64,000 nucleotides of DNA from Phlebiopsis flavidoalba (lineage: Eukaryota; Basidiomycota; Agaricomycetes; Polyporales; Phanerochaetaceae), in contig JAOCPU010000020.1 in the NCBI GenBank assembly GCA_035772785.1, positions 186,001 to 250,000 of the forward strand, in the 5' to 3' direction. How positions within the stretch are numbered: position 1 is the stretch's first letter; every line of letters starts with the position of its first letter. The translations under genes were made by a program, and so were the position numbers. The notes under the pieces were generated by a model. It was given only the letters and a program-made list of their open reading frames with translations. It was not told the DNA's origin and did no database searches. Positions 44,700 to 57,725 of the stretch are shown here, piece after piece.

Positions 44700-47600
44700 C
44701 ATCATGTCTCTGGGAGAATGTATGCTTTTATCCTTTCAGTTCCACACGATGCTGCCCATTCATCTGACTTCCCACTCATCAGCCGACGCCAAGTTCCCCA
44801 ACCAGTCTGGCAATGGAGTTCCACCCTCACCCACACGTGAGAACCCGGGTCAAGTACGTTGACCAGCTGTTGCTTTGTCTCTACCGTCATCAAGTTTGCT
44901 AACGATTTTGGTCTCGAAGGTATATCCGAAGTCTGACCCGCAGGGTACCGAGGCTCTACCATAAATATTTTGTGATCGCAACTCATCTCTCGCTCCCTCA
45001 GGTGCGCCCGCGGAAAGTGTGCCTGGTACCGGTGGGGGTGGGCCCACCTCTGCGCCTGTCTCCGTCGTGCGCATCGAGAAGAAAACCTCAAGAGCCTAGC
45101 ACGACGACACAAGAGGGGCCGCTGTTCACAGACTAACCCGCGAGCCTCGTGAAGGCACATACAGAGTATTGTACATTGATAATCAACAAGATGTTATGTT
45201 TACACGTCTTTTAGATTGAGACTCTTCGCTGTTCTACGCCAATTCAGGATAGCATCAATCAAAACTGAGGACAGCTGAGTCCTCCGAGGCTTGTTCAGCT
45301 ATTGGAGTGTGCTTTGGGCGGCACATTTGCCGACTACGCGAGCAATCGATAATCCAACTTTCGGTTCAGTAATACCGTGATGACTTGCTCTTTGGGCAAG
45401 TTTTAGTTTGTGGTTGGTCACCAATGAGTCGGCGATGCAATGGTTTAGCGGTCTATGGTGGCGGTCAGCTTTAGTGCATTGCCTCGACAACTTGTTGGAG
45501 CACGCTCACACCCATCTTCGCAACACAGGGCATCGAGGTGTTCGGCCGAATAGCCTGATCAACGGCGCAAACCTCCCGGACGACCGAGAGCCCTGTTGGC
45601 CGGTGCAGAAAATGCACCAAAGCGACGGCGAGGCTGCTGCAAAATGACCGGTCGCTCTGTTCGTCGGAATCTTCGTCGGAATCCTTCATCATCGTCACGC
45701 TGGGGTGGGCCCATCCATTGAGGGCGGCACTGGGATGAGTCTGCCGCAGATGGCGGGTTTTCCCAGACATTTACATTCCATGACTTGATCGTCCGTCCCC
45801 AGCAGGACGTCAGGAGCTGTGGTCGCAATTTATCAGATTTTTTCCCGATGCAATGGATGAGTCGGGATGACTCACGAAGCATCGTGTCCAGACCGTGGAA
45901 ACTCCAGCTTTGCGCGGGCGGTGACGCTGAACTGACCACGGTGGGTACACGCATTGATGGCGGGGATGCAACCGCCACGCTGCTAAAGTGACCGCGGGAC
46001 GAGGGAAGGCGCGCAGTTTCTTCGGAGGCTGCAGCGCGGAGATTAGTCGACAAAGGAAGGAGCAGTCGATTGATTCGAGTCTGCAGTGGGAAGATGTGTG
46101 TAATGCGAGCGTTAGATACTCAGACCATAAACTGAGAGGGCGTTACCTTGAAAAGGCTGATCCTCCTGCATCAGATGTTCGCTGTTGCTGCAAATGGTGT
46201 GCACAGCATGTCGAAGGAATGACTTGCCTTGTAGCTGCACAAGGGCAGGGCATACAGGAGGAGTACTGATGAAAGCTTTATGCCGCTTCGGGTCAACGTC
46301 TGCTCTTAGCTATCTAGAAGGAGTTATCTGATGTCAATCTTCTATTCATGGCCGAAATTCCACGGGTCCTGAGCTTACTTCGATAAGAGTGACGATCTGC
46401 AAGAAGGACAAGAATTTGAGCATCTCTGGAAATAATTGGAGCCGCAAACAACCCCCCCGATACCTTTCGACAGTGACGCTTTACGTCGTCTGCTGAGAGG
46501 TTCTGACAGGTGAGAAGCTCATTTGCTGCGGGGATGAAATCGCGCAGAGACGACAATCGACGAGCGAGATCCATCGCGGGCGTTGCGCAGGTTTACCGAA
46601 GAGGAAGAAAGCCATCGAAAAATCCTCAGAAGTCATGGAGGATACGGCAATAATCGGGGACGGGAGGGGCTAGGATGTGGTGGAAGGGGGACAAGTGGGG
46701 ACAGCTGCCTTTCTGGTTCAAAACGTGTCTAAATAGATGGCGGGAGTCCAGAGGCGCGGCACACCCCGAGGGCCACAAAATGTTGCCACCTTCGGGGATA
46801 CGGAACACGTAAACAAGTCTGCCATGCGAGGCACACATTTCGGTCGGTTTAGCCAACAACCGATAGCAGCGGCTGCGCTTCTGTAGTCACAGTACACCAG
46901 GATACCGGGGACTGCGTTTTCTAACGGCGACGAACTTACGGAGCCTCCTGGGGCTTTTCGGCGGAGCAAAGCGCAACCGCTGCTTGTGCTGTGCCCGTGC
47001 GAAGTTTGCAAACCCAGGATGTACCAAAAGCGTAAGAGACGGGGATGTTCCGATAGATCTATTAAGCGATCTGCGAGTGAGAACCGCTTTGTCTCGACGC
47101 GAGGGTACAAATTCCTCAATTTTACTTCAGCTGTCCGTTTCGTAGATGTTGGGACGAATTGAGAAGAAGCTTATCGGACGAGAGAGCCTATGATCCAGCA
47201 AATGGCCGGGATGGCATTTGACGAATTCTCTCGAATAGCACTGGCACGCGTTGTGTGAATACTGGCGTCTCGGCCTCATGTCCAGTTTTCCATTTATCAT
47301 GACTCCGGTGGCAGTGCCTTGGGTGACAATGCTCAACGGTAATGTGTTGGTCATGCAGACCAAGCCCTAGTCATCTGTAGTCAAGTGGCTCACAGCCGTC
47401 CATGACCTGAGGCTCAGGGCACATAGCTCTGCGAGACCTCGAAAGGACAGCCGGCGACTCCTGTCAGAGTCTAAGCTAAACGGTGCTGCGAGGGAAGCCT
47501 ACATGCCGAATATCTATTATTGCCACGCAGCTGTCCAAGTGAGTTGAGTTTCATTATAGGAGCCAATGAATTGGGCATGGGTATTGGTTTTGGGGTGCGG

Positions 47601-49390
47601 TGATGAGCCACCGATACCTTTGGAGAAAGCATGCGATGCTTCATAGAAGGCAGGGGTTGAGAAGGCTGGTGGTGGTGCCCATTCTTACGGTCGCAATACG
47701 ACGGACGTTCCCGCGGGCTATTGTTTCCCCGAGTGAACATTCTACTTCGTCGTAACAGAGGTTTCTCGCACGCAGACATGCAAAATGAGCCACAGGCCTC
47801 GACCACGCATGTCTGGGGAAACCACGCGATAACGGCATGAGGGTCTCTGCAATTTGTCTTCAGCCAGCGCCCTTGTGGGTCGGGAAGGGCTCGAGGACCT
47901 TCGTGATTCCAGCAGATTACCGACAAGCTCCATTCTCCCCTTTGGATACCCTATGATATATGTACTCTATGCCATCTGACTGGAAGGTTCCGCGAACCCG
48001 GAGTCCAACGTTTCGGGGGTGTCTGCTACATCGTCCGCACCCTCCTGGGGAATCGTGCTGTTTTCATTGTGCACACTTTGGCGCTGAAAGGGGAAAAACA
48101 GTGAAGTGACTCATGTTTCCCCTCGACTTACCATGAGAAAGATCGCTGTCCGTGATGACTCCAATTCAAGTGTCGTACTGCGGCTGATCGTCGTATTCTG
48201 GCCCGCTCAACAGGGCTGTATTCTGCGAAATCTACCTGTCTATCGCGGTTCTAAGCAGACAACACAAAATATTCGCCTCTGTCCACGCATATAGTCAGAA
48301 GGGTCAGGAAATACTAAACACAGGGGAGCATGAGAGACCGGGAGTATGTGACGCTTGCCTTTTTAGAAACCAACGCCGCCATCAAAAGAATCTTTCTTCT
48401 TCTTCCCTTTAAGATTTGCATCTTTGTACAAATAGACCATAATAAACCCCGCACCCTTACCTTCAAGTCCCCGATGCCAGGATACGCATGAAGTTCGAAT
48501 TGATTAGCAAAATGCTCAGTATGTGCTGCACGGTGATATCGTATTTTCGAAGAAGATTTGCCGTACAAATGTCTCAACAAATTCATATATCACTCGGTGG
48601 CAAGATTCTGCGAACAGGGCAGGTTTTCTGCTCGAAATATTCCGCGGACTCGAGCAGTCCACATCAAAGCATGCACCGTACACGTATGAGATTTGTTAGC
48701 GGGTAATAGCCACTGATACCATTATATTGGCCGATGGAAGAGGGCCTGTGGTCGCGAGTTCATTACCATAGCCATTGAGCTCGTCTGCTGGAAGAAGTTG
48801 CATCTATTCAGAAAAACACAAACAAAAAGGTCGATGAGCCAAACCATTCGCCGAATGCATTCTTTCCCCTTGATAGAAGGGTGTTACCACTTAGTCTCGC
48901 TGTTCCATCCGAAGAGCCCGCGTGTGGAAGTTCGATGCCGCTGCGACAGCGGGACAGATTTGCACAGGTCTGCTCCTTATAACAGATGCTTTTTTTGCTA
49001 CGCAGTTGCCATGCTTTAGCCGTCGTTATGACTCTGAAAACAACGCAGCGTCTCATAGGCTACCTCCATTGCCCAGCATGGCAGTCTCGCCGAGATTTAC
49101 GACAATTGTCTATGGTACTTAGCGCTTACGTAAGCAGCGGTGTAGTTAAGTTACGAATTGAAGTGCTTACACACCTTTCACCTTCTGCTGCCTCGAACTA
49201 CTCGGACTCGGTTTAACGTTCTTTCACGATCCTAGGACGAACTATACACCCGACCTTACGTGATACCAGCGGTGCTGCTCATCACACACACTTCTTCCCT
49301 CACCGTCGCGTGATGTCTCAGAACCTCTGCTAGGCGACTTCGTTCCACGCCCACGAACACTTGCTCTGACGATCCGACTTAACGAATTCT
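44700..49390. other. Unrecognised region, 4.7 kb
   Basis: Nothing here could be assigned. Coding-like minus-strand stretches are PVPGTLSAGAPEGARDEL with YGRASVPCGSDFGYTFETK (about 45,040-44,905), a 164-residue stretch at 45,559-46,053 with alternating frames, and MSVICWNHEGPRALPDPQGR at the start of a 151-residue stretch (47,926-47,471). None shows a domain I can name. A small minus-strand exon-like piece with AYPGIGDLK and a GTAAGG donor lies near 48,490-48,450. No tRNA, rRNA or repeat array is seen. The last few hundred bases before 49,395 should contain the promoter of the LTE1-like gene. Confidence 0.3.
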
Positions 49391-49394
49391 TATC

Positions 49395-52300
49395 ATGTCC
49401 ACGTCTCAACAATGCACGGTCACTGACATCGAGGAGGATGGAGACAGAATGGCGACTCCGATAGCGGCATCCCACCAGAGCAGCCTCTTGTTGGACCGCA
49501 ACTTGGGCGACTCGCCTGCGTCTCGCTGGTGAAGAAGATAACGATGAAATGCGCAACTTCTCAGCCTCGATTGCGTCTATGCTTGACCACTCGTTGAACC
49601 TGGCGGATGTGGGTATCACGGACTCAAACGAAACGCACCCAACGACGCCCGCTACGCGACCAACAAACGGTCACATCGTTCTACCACCCCTACCATCTTC
49701 GTCACGGTCCCAATCGGCCCACGTTCTTCCTGGGTCGCACATAGAAGAAGTTATAGTGATCTACCGCTGGATATCGCGAGAGCAGACCTTGCAATACCAG
49801 GTGAGTCCTTCGTTTATTCATCAGCGCATCCCACCCATATTCCCTCTGACCCCTTTGTAGCGGACTACAACTTCGTGGAAACCTCTTCTGGCCCTGCTGC
49901 GCGAATAATCAAACAACGCCTGGACCATCACGCTGGAGTTGGGAAGGATGTGAGGTCTCCTTACACAATCACCGCTTTTGTAACACATGTATGGGAAGCA
50001 GATGTATCGTGTGGGGTGAGTAATACTTTGACTACAGTATAACTGCTTATAAACTGCTCTGTCCTCAGCTATCGCCTTGATGCGCCACCAGGAGCATCTA
50101 TTTGTGGACGACGTTTGACGTTGCGGAGCACCCGTGCCAAATCCACAAGCGTTGAGTCTACGGCATCTACATCGCCGTCCGCGGCGCCAGCGCACCTCAA
50201 GGCAAACGTCCGCCACGCATGAGTGTACACTCATTCCTTCCACCAGCCATGTTTGCCAAGAACGGAACTGCTAACGCGCCGCCGAAGTCGCCCACGCAAG
50301 AAGGTAGTCGTTCTCCTCCAGTCCGAAAACTAAGGAAGACGCGCTCGATACCCAACTTGTTCTCTGCCACTCCTGAGCCGACGACCTCTCAGCCCGTCCC
50401 TACCGCGATACCAGCTACGGGCCGTCCGCATGCCCACAGTGTCTCCAGTGTCGACGCGTTCAGACCCCCTGTTACCTCCATTAACACCTCGGTGCCTCCC
50501 CCCTCTCATGACATTTTCTCAGATGTGATGTCTTGGAACAGCGTTCCACCTTCTCCTCTTAGCTCAGACTCTCAGCTTCGCTCGACACGAAGCTTCCACT
50601 CCCCGCCTGAGCGGACCTTGTGACCATCAAATGGGTGAGCCCATATTGGACATCATCCGCCACCCGTTCGGAAAAGGCGTTCTGTTTGATGCACCTTCCT
50701 GGCACTCGCCGTCTCATCTCTCTTCGCCCCCCGTCATCAGAGAATGCAATCATTCGAGTCTGGGTTGACAGCACGTGCGGATCCATCACCCAGAACAATA
50801 CGAACAGGAAAGTTGCGGGCTACTCGGCACTCCGACGACAGTATGCAAATCCCAGAAGAGGAAGCACTATCACAGCCGGACACTCCTGTCATTGACCCAC
50901 CAAAGTTTGAGCCTCTGGCAGAGGACACAATGCTTACGACGATACCCTACGGATCTTTTCGATGTCCTCAGAACTACAAGGGGTCTCCCCGTCATCGACA
51001 GCATCGCGGCGGATCCTAATCAGACTACTATCCGTCTCTCGCTACAGACGGAAGAGTCTGCTGCGCGCCCCAAGGACGATCCTAGATTTGTCATTTGGGG
51101 GGAGGTGGATGCAGACAATGCGTCACCCTCACGGAGTACTACAGACGTCTCGTCCAGTCACTCCGGTTGCCTCTCGCAGAAAGAGCACTCGCGATTGGTC
51201 TGAAACCTCGATGCCTTCTGTGCAAGTACCCTCTGGCGAGCCCACGAAGAAAATCCTTGTCGCGGCTACAATCGAACGCTGGATCGCTCAGTTGACCAGC
51301 GAACTGAACTACGATGAACTGCTTATATTTTTCTTAACTTACCGGACTTACGTTAGCGCGTTGGATTTGGGCCATCTCTTAATCTGTCGATTCCACTGGG
51401 CACTCGCACAAGCAAGCTCGTCTCGTGATGAGACAGTCAGACGCATCGTGCGGGTTAGAACTTTCATAGCCATCGTTACTGGCTTCTTACTTTCTTCAAC
51501 ACTGATTTTGTCCCCAATCCGGAACTTCGAGCGCTCTTCGCCGACTGGCTTAATACCCTCCGCAAAGATACCATTCTCGCGCGACATAAAGACGCCATGG
51601 TGAGTAAATCACAGCCGTTCAATTTAAACTAGTCTAATTTCACATGGGGCAGAGTATTGTGTTGAAATTGCGCAAGGTGTTCGTGATTGCAAAGAGGCTT
51701 ATACACAATCTGCAAAGGGAGAAGCTCAACCAAAGGCAAGGCCGAAAACCCAAGGCGGTTGTACCACAACCATCTGCACTGGGAGATTTGCTTCGAATGG
51801 AAACTTCGCGGAGGCCCTCAGAATAGCCGTCGACGGCGAGGATCCGGATTGTCGATCTGAACCTCGACGGTGTTGATGTCGATAGGCTGGACTCCTCCGA
51901 GTTCCGTCTCAGTACTGTCTCTCCCTCCCTAAACCCGTCAACATCTGTCGATCTGCATCTGCTTCGCCAGCCTCTACACCTTGCCTTCCTTCAATATGGC
52001 AAACAATCCGCGTCGCGCCTCCTTCCCAACAGGTGGTGTCTAATCAAGGGGCCCAGTTACCTGTGCAGCACAACGCTATCTCTCGCGTAGTAGTAAACGC
52101 GATCGGTCGGCTGGGGCCGATGGAAACGGTCGGTGCTCAATTATCGAAAGCTGGGGACACGAGCTCCCCTTCGGCCTCCTCCTCGGCTCTTTGGCGCGGC
52201 TTGCGTAGATGCTACGACCTTTGACGTCGAAGCGAGCGAAACCGGAGATCTTCTCATGGTCCGTGGTGGCGTGGAACAGTACCTCAAGACCATCAGACGC

Positions 52301-54737
52301 AGATCCTCGCCGCAAAGGCCGCCGCTGGGATGTATCGCCCTACAGAAGGCACTGGACTCTCCGCCCTCTTATGAAATATTGCTAATTTCACATCCCTTCA
52401 TTCGCATCGTCAATTACGTCCACGATCAACCCGGAGCTTTCTGAGCCAGCTTTGGTAACTCGAGACGAGCCCATCCCAGCCGAAGGAGATCCTACTGCGG
52501 CTACCCCTAAACCACTAGTCCCCACACACACCGGCGTCGTGATAGTTTTCCTCTGAAATCTCTATCCCTGCTTCTCCCCCTGCGTCTTCCTCAACCTCCT
52601 TCGGCGCGTTCCTTTGCTCGCGACTGACATACGCTCAATGGACAGTAGCTCCTCTTACGCGGGCCGCCCGCGATACCAGATGGACGTACCGTGTCTATCG
52701 ATGATTTGGACCTCTCCGACCTATCTTCGACCACAAAAAAAAAAAGACCTCAACGCCACACCCTGCGACAGGTCTACGACGGGAACCCCAGAAGATTGAC
52801 CGGCACGTCGAGACTTCGAATTCGTACGCCGCTCGAATGGACAGTGTTTCATCCATGGGAATTCGCACGCACGATTCTGTATTGTCCGCAGGGTCCTCGA
52901 TCATCTCCTCGACCCATGTCTCTGGCAACGGAGACATGGCGGGACCCATTCATCCAGTGGCAGATGAATGCTTTAGTAGACTCCCTGAGCGAGACGATGA
53001 GGAGAGCGGGGACGTGGAAGCCGCATTGCGCCGTTTGGAAGGGCAGATCAATGAAGATAAGCAGCGGGCGAAGCAGTCGAAAGTAGACGGATGGGTGCAG
53101 TCGATCCGTGAGAGGCTCGCGAACGGGCAGTTTGGGTCTGACCGACGCCGGTATTCGTCGGACGAGGAGGACTATGGGGAGGTTCAAAGCAGGACCCGTG
53201 AGAATGAGGACGGATCAGAGGCTGCTGCGAGCCAGAGTCAGGGTAGTAGGTCGCGGACGTCGGTATCCCAAATAAGTTCCAGGAACTCCGTCCAGCTCGG
53301 CGTACTCGCCATTCTCTGTGGCGCCTCCGCAGAAGAGACAGGGCTCCGGCTTGTTCCGCCGGGACTGGGCCACCCCATTGTCTCATGGTGATGGCAAGCC
53401 TGCCCCAGAAGATGCGGTGCCGCTTGAAATCTTGCAGAGTCGGGTGCCCTCCAGGCCTACGACGTCTGCGGGGTCTCCCCCGTCCGAAGTGCCTCCGCCA
53501 CTGCCTACTAACCGTCTCTCGCTCACTTCAGGTCCCGGAGCTGGCTTTGCCAAGCCTGAGAGGAGCCTCAAGAGACACCGATCATTTCGTGCTGGCGTAC
53601 AAGTCGAACGTGAATCGTCCAGCACTTCTCGATGATAGATCGCGACTTGTTCCTCAATCTCAAATTCGACGAGCTAGTGTCACAGCACTTCTGGATGACG
53701 CCTTCGGAAGAGTACAACATCTTGGACTGGGAGCCAATTCACGCGGGACCTCAAGTCCAGGGCTGAAGGTAGCGGCACGGTCAAAACCTCGGCTCTCACA
53801 GCGATACCCCCCGCTGCCGGTTCAACCTCATCGCGAACTTTGTGATCGCTGAGATGTTATCACCCATCCGAGTGAACGCTTAATGGTCCTTAGTAAATTC
53901 ATCACGCATCGCCTGGGTGAGTTGACAGCCACTCTCTATGTCCGCGATGGATTGCTGAGATGCTATACAGAAAGCAGTATATCTACAAGAGCTTCAACAC
54001 GTTGGTTCGCCGTTACTGTCGGCCGTAACTAATCCATGGGTCTTGAAAGCCATGCAGCAGAGCAACGCCAAATTGGGAATCTGGGAAAACCGCATGCTTC
54101 GCGACCTCCAACAGTGGGGCGACGAGCGCAGGAGACTTCAAGCACATTCGGCAGGCGACCGAGGCCCTCGAGGAGTGCAAGACGAAGAACGTGGCCTCGC
54201 CGGACTGGGCTCCACAATGGGTGCCGAAGCCCAGGGTCCCACTTCGCGAAGTCGCGCGGGGGACTTCTGAAGGCAAACCGCCGGTTGCAGTAGGATGTGT
54301 GCCCTTTCTTTGGTGCGTACTAGCCCGCCATTTAGTCTGTCATTGACTCACCCTCGGCGCGCCGCAGGTGTCTATCTCTCCGAACTGCACCGTTATAGCA
54401 GGCTGCCGGACCTCGTAGACGACCGACTGCGCCCCACGAGCCGATCGACATCGATCCTGAGACGAACATTTTTGAGTCTCCTGCCCATCCGAGGTCTTCT
54501 CAAACCTGGTCCCGCCTCACCGTCGTCGGTACAACTCGAGGCGCTCATCAATGTGCCACCACAAGCAGCGACTCGTTTGCCGGCGTTGTCAAATCCTTGG
54601 TCTCTGGTCAGCATCTTGCCGCGAAAGTGCAGTACCCGGTCGAGAAAAAACTGTTCCAGAAGTGTCTGCGACTGCGCGGGTTGAACGCTGAGACGCTACA
54701 GCGCGCGATGGATCTGTACTCGAAACGGGACGCTTGA
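49395..54737 (+). CDS. LTE1-like Ras guanine nucleotide exchange factor
   Basis: Large RasGEF of the LTE1 type. In yeast, Lte1 supports exit from mitosis; here the role is inferred. The start at 49,395 gives MSTSQQCTVTDIEEDGD, followed by RNFSASIASMLDHSLNLADV (49,550) and an intron after YRWISREQTLQYQ (GTGAGT, about 49,801). After a second intron comes CGRRLTLRSTRAKS, then a long Ser/Pro/Thr-rich, probably disordered region (50,170-51,200). The RasGEF N domain is clear: KKILVAATIERWIAQLTSEL, then LLIFFLTYRTYVSALDL (51,247-51,375). A middle block reads HNAISRVVVNAIGRLGRWKR (52,070-52,125). More acidic and Ser-rich sequence follows (52,690-53,250). The catalytic CDC25 domain has RDLFLNLKFDELVSQHFWMT (53,640-53,700), YNILDWE (53,716), FNLIANFVIAEMLSPIRVNA (53,819-53,880), LGIWENRMLRDLQQWGDERR (54,073-54,130) and VYLSELHRYSRLPDLVDD (54,370-54,425). 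The C-terminus KLFQKCLRLRGLNAETLQRA ends with KRDA and a TGA at 54,735-54,737. Roughly a dozen one-base slips break the frame. Confidence 0.85.
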
Positions 54738-54739
54738 TT

Positions 54740-55285
54740 TAACCACTTAAACTGGATGTTATTTCGTTCTTGCTTTTTGTCCTGGGGACTCATTGTGGAT
54801 AAATGTGTACCAGTGCCTGATTTGTCGTTTTCTGTTCCTTTTAGGAAATTATATTTGATAGGACAGAGAACGCTACCGTGTACGAGTGAAATGGGATGAC
54901 GAACAGACATTGCTTTGATGTGTCCTGTGTAGATCCGAATGTCTATGTTGCGTGAGATTATCGCAGTCAAGCCATAATGAGCTCATCCTGACAGTCTTGA
55001 GAATATCATGGCTGTGCTAGAGATTCAGAAGCAGCAACCCGGGTTGTGAATGTGCACCGCCTCGAAAATGGTTCCCGGAGAATTCACGAGGGAGAGGGAC
55101 AAACAATCTCGTGTCTGCGATTGGACGGATTTTAAACGTGTGCCAGACCGTTGCAGGGGCGCCGCCCTGAAGCACGCGAAACCCAAAATAAGCGTGGGGT
55201 CACACCGTGCTTTTAACCGCGATCGTTCCGCCAGAGATAATACCATCTTGCTCTTTCCCCTCATCTCCTCGCGTTCATCTCACAA
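54740..55285. promoter_or_regulatory. Intergenic, presumed promoter region of malate dehydrogenase
   Basis: Between the LTE1-like stop and the MDH start. CT-rich blocks (tcttgctctttcccctcatctcctcgcgttcatctcacaac) lead into the ATG at 55,287, typical of highly expressed basidiomycete genes. No gene recognised. A minus-strand open stretch at 55,025-55,264 has no family resemblance. Confidence 0.4.
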
Positions 55286-55286
55286 C

Positions 55287-57033
55287 ATGGTCAAGGCTGT
55301 CGTTCTTGGTGCTGCAGGTAACGTCGGCGTTGTTTGACTTTCGCGAAATTAGCTCAACGATGTGGCCGATGCGCAGGTGGTATTGGGCCAGCCTTTGTCG
55401 CTGCTCCTGAAGCTCAACCCCCACGTAACTGAGGTGATGACGACGCGCATACGTGGCGGCGGGCTCGACTCATCCTTTGGTACAGCTGGGCCTGTACGAT
55501 ATTGTTAACACCCCAGGAGTCGCCGCCGACCGCGTCTCTCTCCACATCTCGACCCCAGCGAAGTCGTTGGATACCTGCCCCCTGATGACGGTCTCGCCAA
55601 GGTGCTGGCCGTGTGCTGACCTCGTCGTCATCCCAAGCCGGTGTCCCGAGGAAGCCAGGAGTACGTGCTATGCTCTTGAGATCTTGGTAGATCTAACAAG
55701 TCCTTCAGATGACCAGGTAAGATGACTCTGTGAAAAGCTAAACACGATGAATGCTCATGCTAGTATTACGCGTCGCAAAGAGATGATCTCTTTCAAGGTA
55801 AGGCTCCATACCATCTCAATGACCATGATTTGGGGGTTTCATTCCCCGAAGGGGGAACATGAATATCAGGGTCTGGGTCAATCCAGCTTCGCCACTTTCC
55901 GTGCCATCGCTCTAGCCTACGGTTGCTACGAAGAGTGGCTCCTGCCTGACGAGGTTCTGGGCGTTGCAAAAAAGCGGATTAGCTTCACGCTTTCCCTTCT
56001 TTTCCCCCTTCCCCCTATCTATATGCCGCAGCCAGTCTTCTATCCTTTCGTTAACTTATTTTCTCCCTAGATCAACGCGGGTAACCACGAGTGTAGTGAT
56101 CGTCCGCGACCTTGCATACCGGCATTGCCAAGAGCGCACCCAAGGCCTTTGTCCTTGTCTGTCATCTCCAACCCCGTCAACTCCACCGTTTCCCTCACCC
56201 AATTGTCGCTGAGGTATTCAAGCACAGCACACGGTGTATTCGACCCCAAGAAAGTAATCAGCGGGTTCTCTTTCGCTGAAGGACCGGCAGCTTGCTTACC
56301 AAAATGCGGATTTTAGGCTTTTCGGATTGTAACGACGCTTTGACGTCGTCCGCGCCTCGACCTTTGTAGCGGAGGTGCTCGGCGACCTTGGCAAGGCGCC
56401 CTCAATCACTGTCCCGTCATTCGGTGGCCACAGTGGTGTCACAATCGTCCCGCTCCTCTCGCAGTCCTCCTCGCCGCTTCCCTCGGGCTTCGCGCAGGCC
56501 GACTTCGAGAAGCTCACGCACCGTAGCTCCAGTACGGCGGTGATGAGGTCGTCAAAGGCCAAGGACGGCGCGGGCTCTGCGACGCTGTCGATGGCGTACG
56601 CCGGTGCCGAGTTCGCGGAGAAGGTCGTACGCGCAATTCGCGGCGAGACGGGGATCGTCGCGCCGACGTTTGTGGCACCTCTCGGCCGACGCGTCCTCGG
56701 GCGCCGCAATTAAGAAGGGAGATCGAAAGGAGCTCGAGTACGGTACTTTTCGGCCCCCGTCGAGCTCGGCGTATGTTGTCTACCCACTCATGACGTGCTT
56801 GCCCGGAGCGAGACACTGACGATATTTATAGACGGAACGGAAGGTGTCAAGGCGATCAAGTCCGCTGGGTACGCTCTCGCCGTATAGAAAAGGACCCTCG
56901 TCACGATGCCGCACTGCCCGAACTCGAGACTAACATTGAGAAGGTGAGGGACTTTTGCAGCTGCCTACGTCAAAACAATTGCTCACATTCGTTTCCACAG
57001 GGTGTCGTCGTTATCGCCGCATCGAAGTTGTAA
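55287..57033 (+). CDS. NAD-dependent malate dehydrogenase (frameshifted in this sequence)
   Basis: Oxidises malate to oxaloacetate with NAD. The start MVKAVVLGAA at 55,287 is interrupted by an intron and continues GGIG plus the rest of the dinucleotide-binding loop, where an extra C after GGG (about 55,388) breaks the frame. Then follow GLYDIVNTPGVAAD (55,487-55,530), HISTPAK, a Tyr-Leu-Pro-Pro-Asp-Asp-Gly block (55,569), DLVVIP (55,618-55,636), RDDLFK (to 55,797), a long 273-bp intron, INAG (56,071), VRDL, GIAKSAPKAFVLV and SNPVNSTV (56,107-56,190). GVFDPKK (56,232), ASTFVAEVLGDLGKAPSITV (56,356-56,412), the catalytic-His block GGHSGVTIVPLLSQ (56,422-56,463), GFAQADFEKLTH, AKDGAGSATLSMAYAGAEFA, TGIVAPTFV and ELETN come next. 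The last exon ends VIAASKL with TAA at 57,031-57,033. The order matches the whole ~330-residue family. No mitochondrial leader is visible on the chosen start, which may suggest a cytosolic form. Confidence 0.9.
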
Positions 57034-57039
57034 GAGTGT

Positions 57040-57725
57040 ATACTAAGCTCAAAGAAAACAAACGAAAGTGTAGTATTACTAGAACGGAATGTAACGCATC
57101 ACTGCAAATTGTACACCATTGTGCATGATCTATCATTGTGCTAGAGCAGCTCATGCGATTCGAAACAGATGATGAACGTCACCACCGCGCCACGCAGGTC
57201 GCGCGCTCAGCCACTGATAAATTTCGAGATTGTCATCCTCAGCATTCTACAGCTCTGATAAGACGAATAACATTGCTGATTGTTGGGACTCAATGATACA
57301 CAGGAGTTGCGCGTGGGGGCACTTTTGACGTGCACGAGGAAAAAGATGAGAGAGTGAGAGTATGACAAACGAAGGAGGGCATGGACAACGGTGGGAGATG
57401 ATGGATGGTAGTAGTACAACGAAAAAGCGCGACACGGTCGGACACAAGCAGACAAAGCATATACAGAACGGTGAGGGAGCGCATCTGACAAGAAGAAAAA
57501 GAAAACGTGAGGTGTCTTGAGGGGGCGTGACGGGTCGGGCCAATGCAAGAGTGAGTGAGTGGGTGTGGCGGATCCGAAGGCGAGAGAGTGCGGTGATGGT
57601 GATGTCAATCTGTGTCAATCGTGTCAGGGTGTGGATGTCCGTGTGTATGTCGCTGGAAAGAAGATTGCGTGGATATCTTAGCCAATACATTAAGTGCGGG
57701 GTACATCGTTGGGGCGGCGGGCCAT
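57040..57725. other. Convergent 3' region between MDH and the coiled-coil gene
   Basis: 3' ends of both genes. A long minus-strand open frame that runs through this stretch (57,247-58,278) is out of frame with the real coiled-coil protein and is low-complexity Cys/Ser/Pro sequence, so it is not taken as a gene. Confidence 0.4.

Noticed and set aside
45559..46053. Possible Rae1/Gle2-like WD40 gene on the minus strand
   Set aside because: A VASPPS-like piece and a Thr-Ile-Lys-Ser-Trp-Asn piece tempted the call, but no further WD repeats could be followed in any frame.
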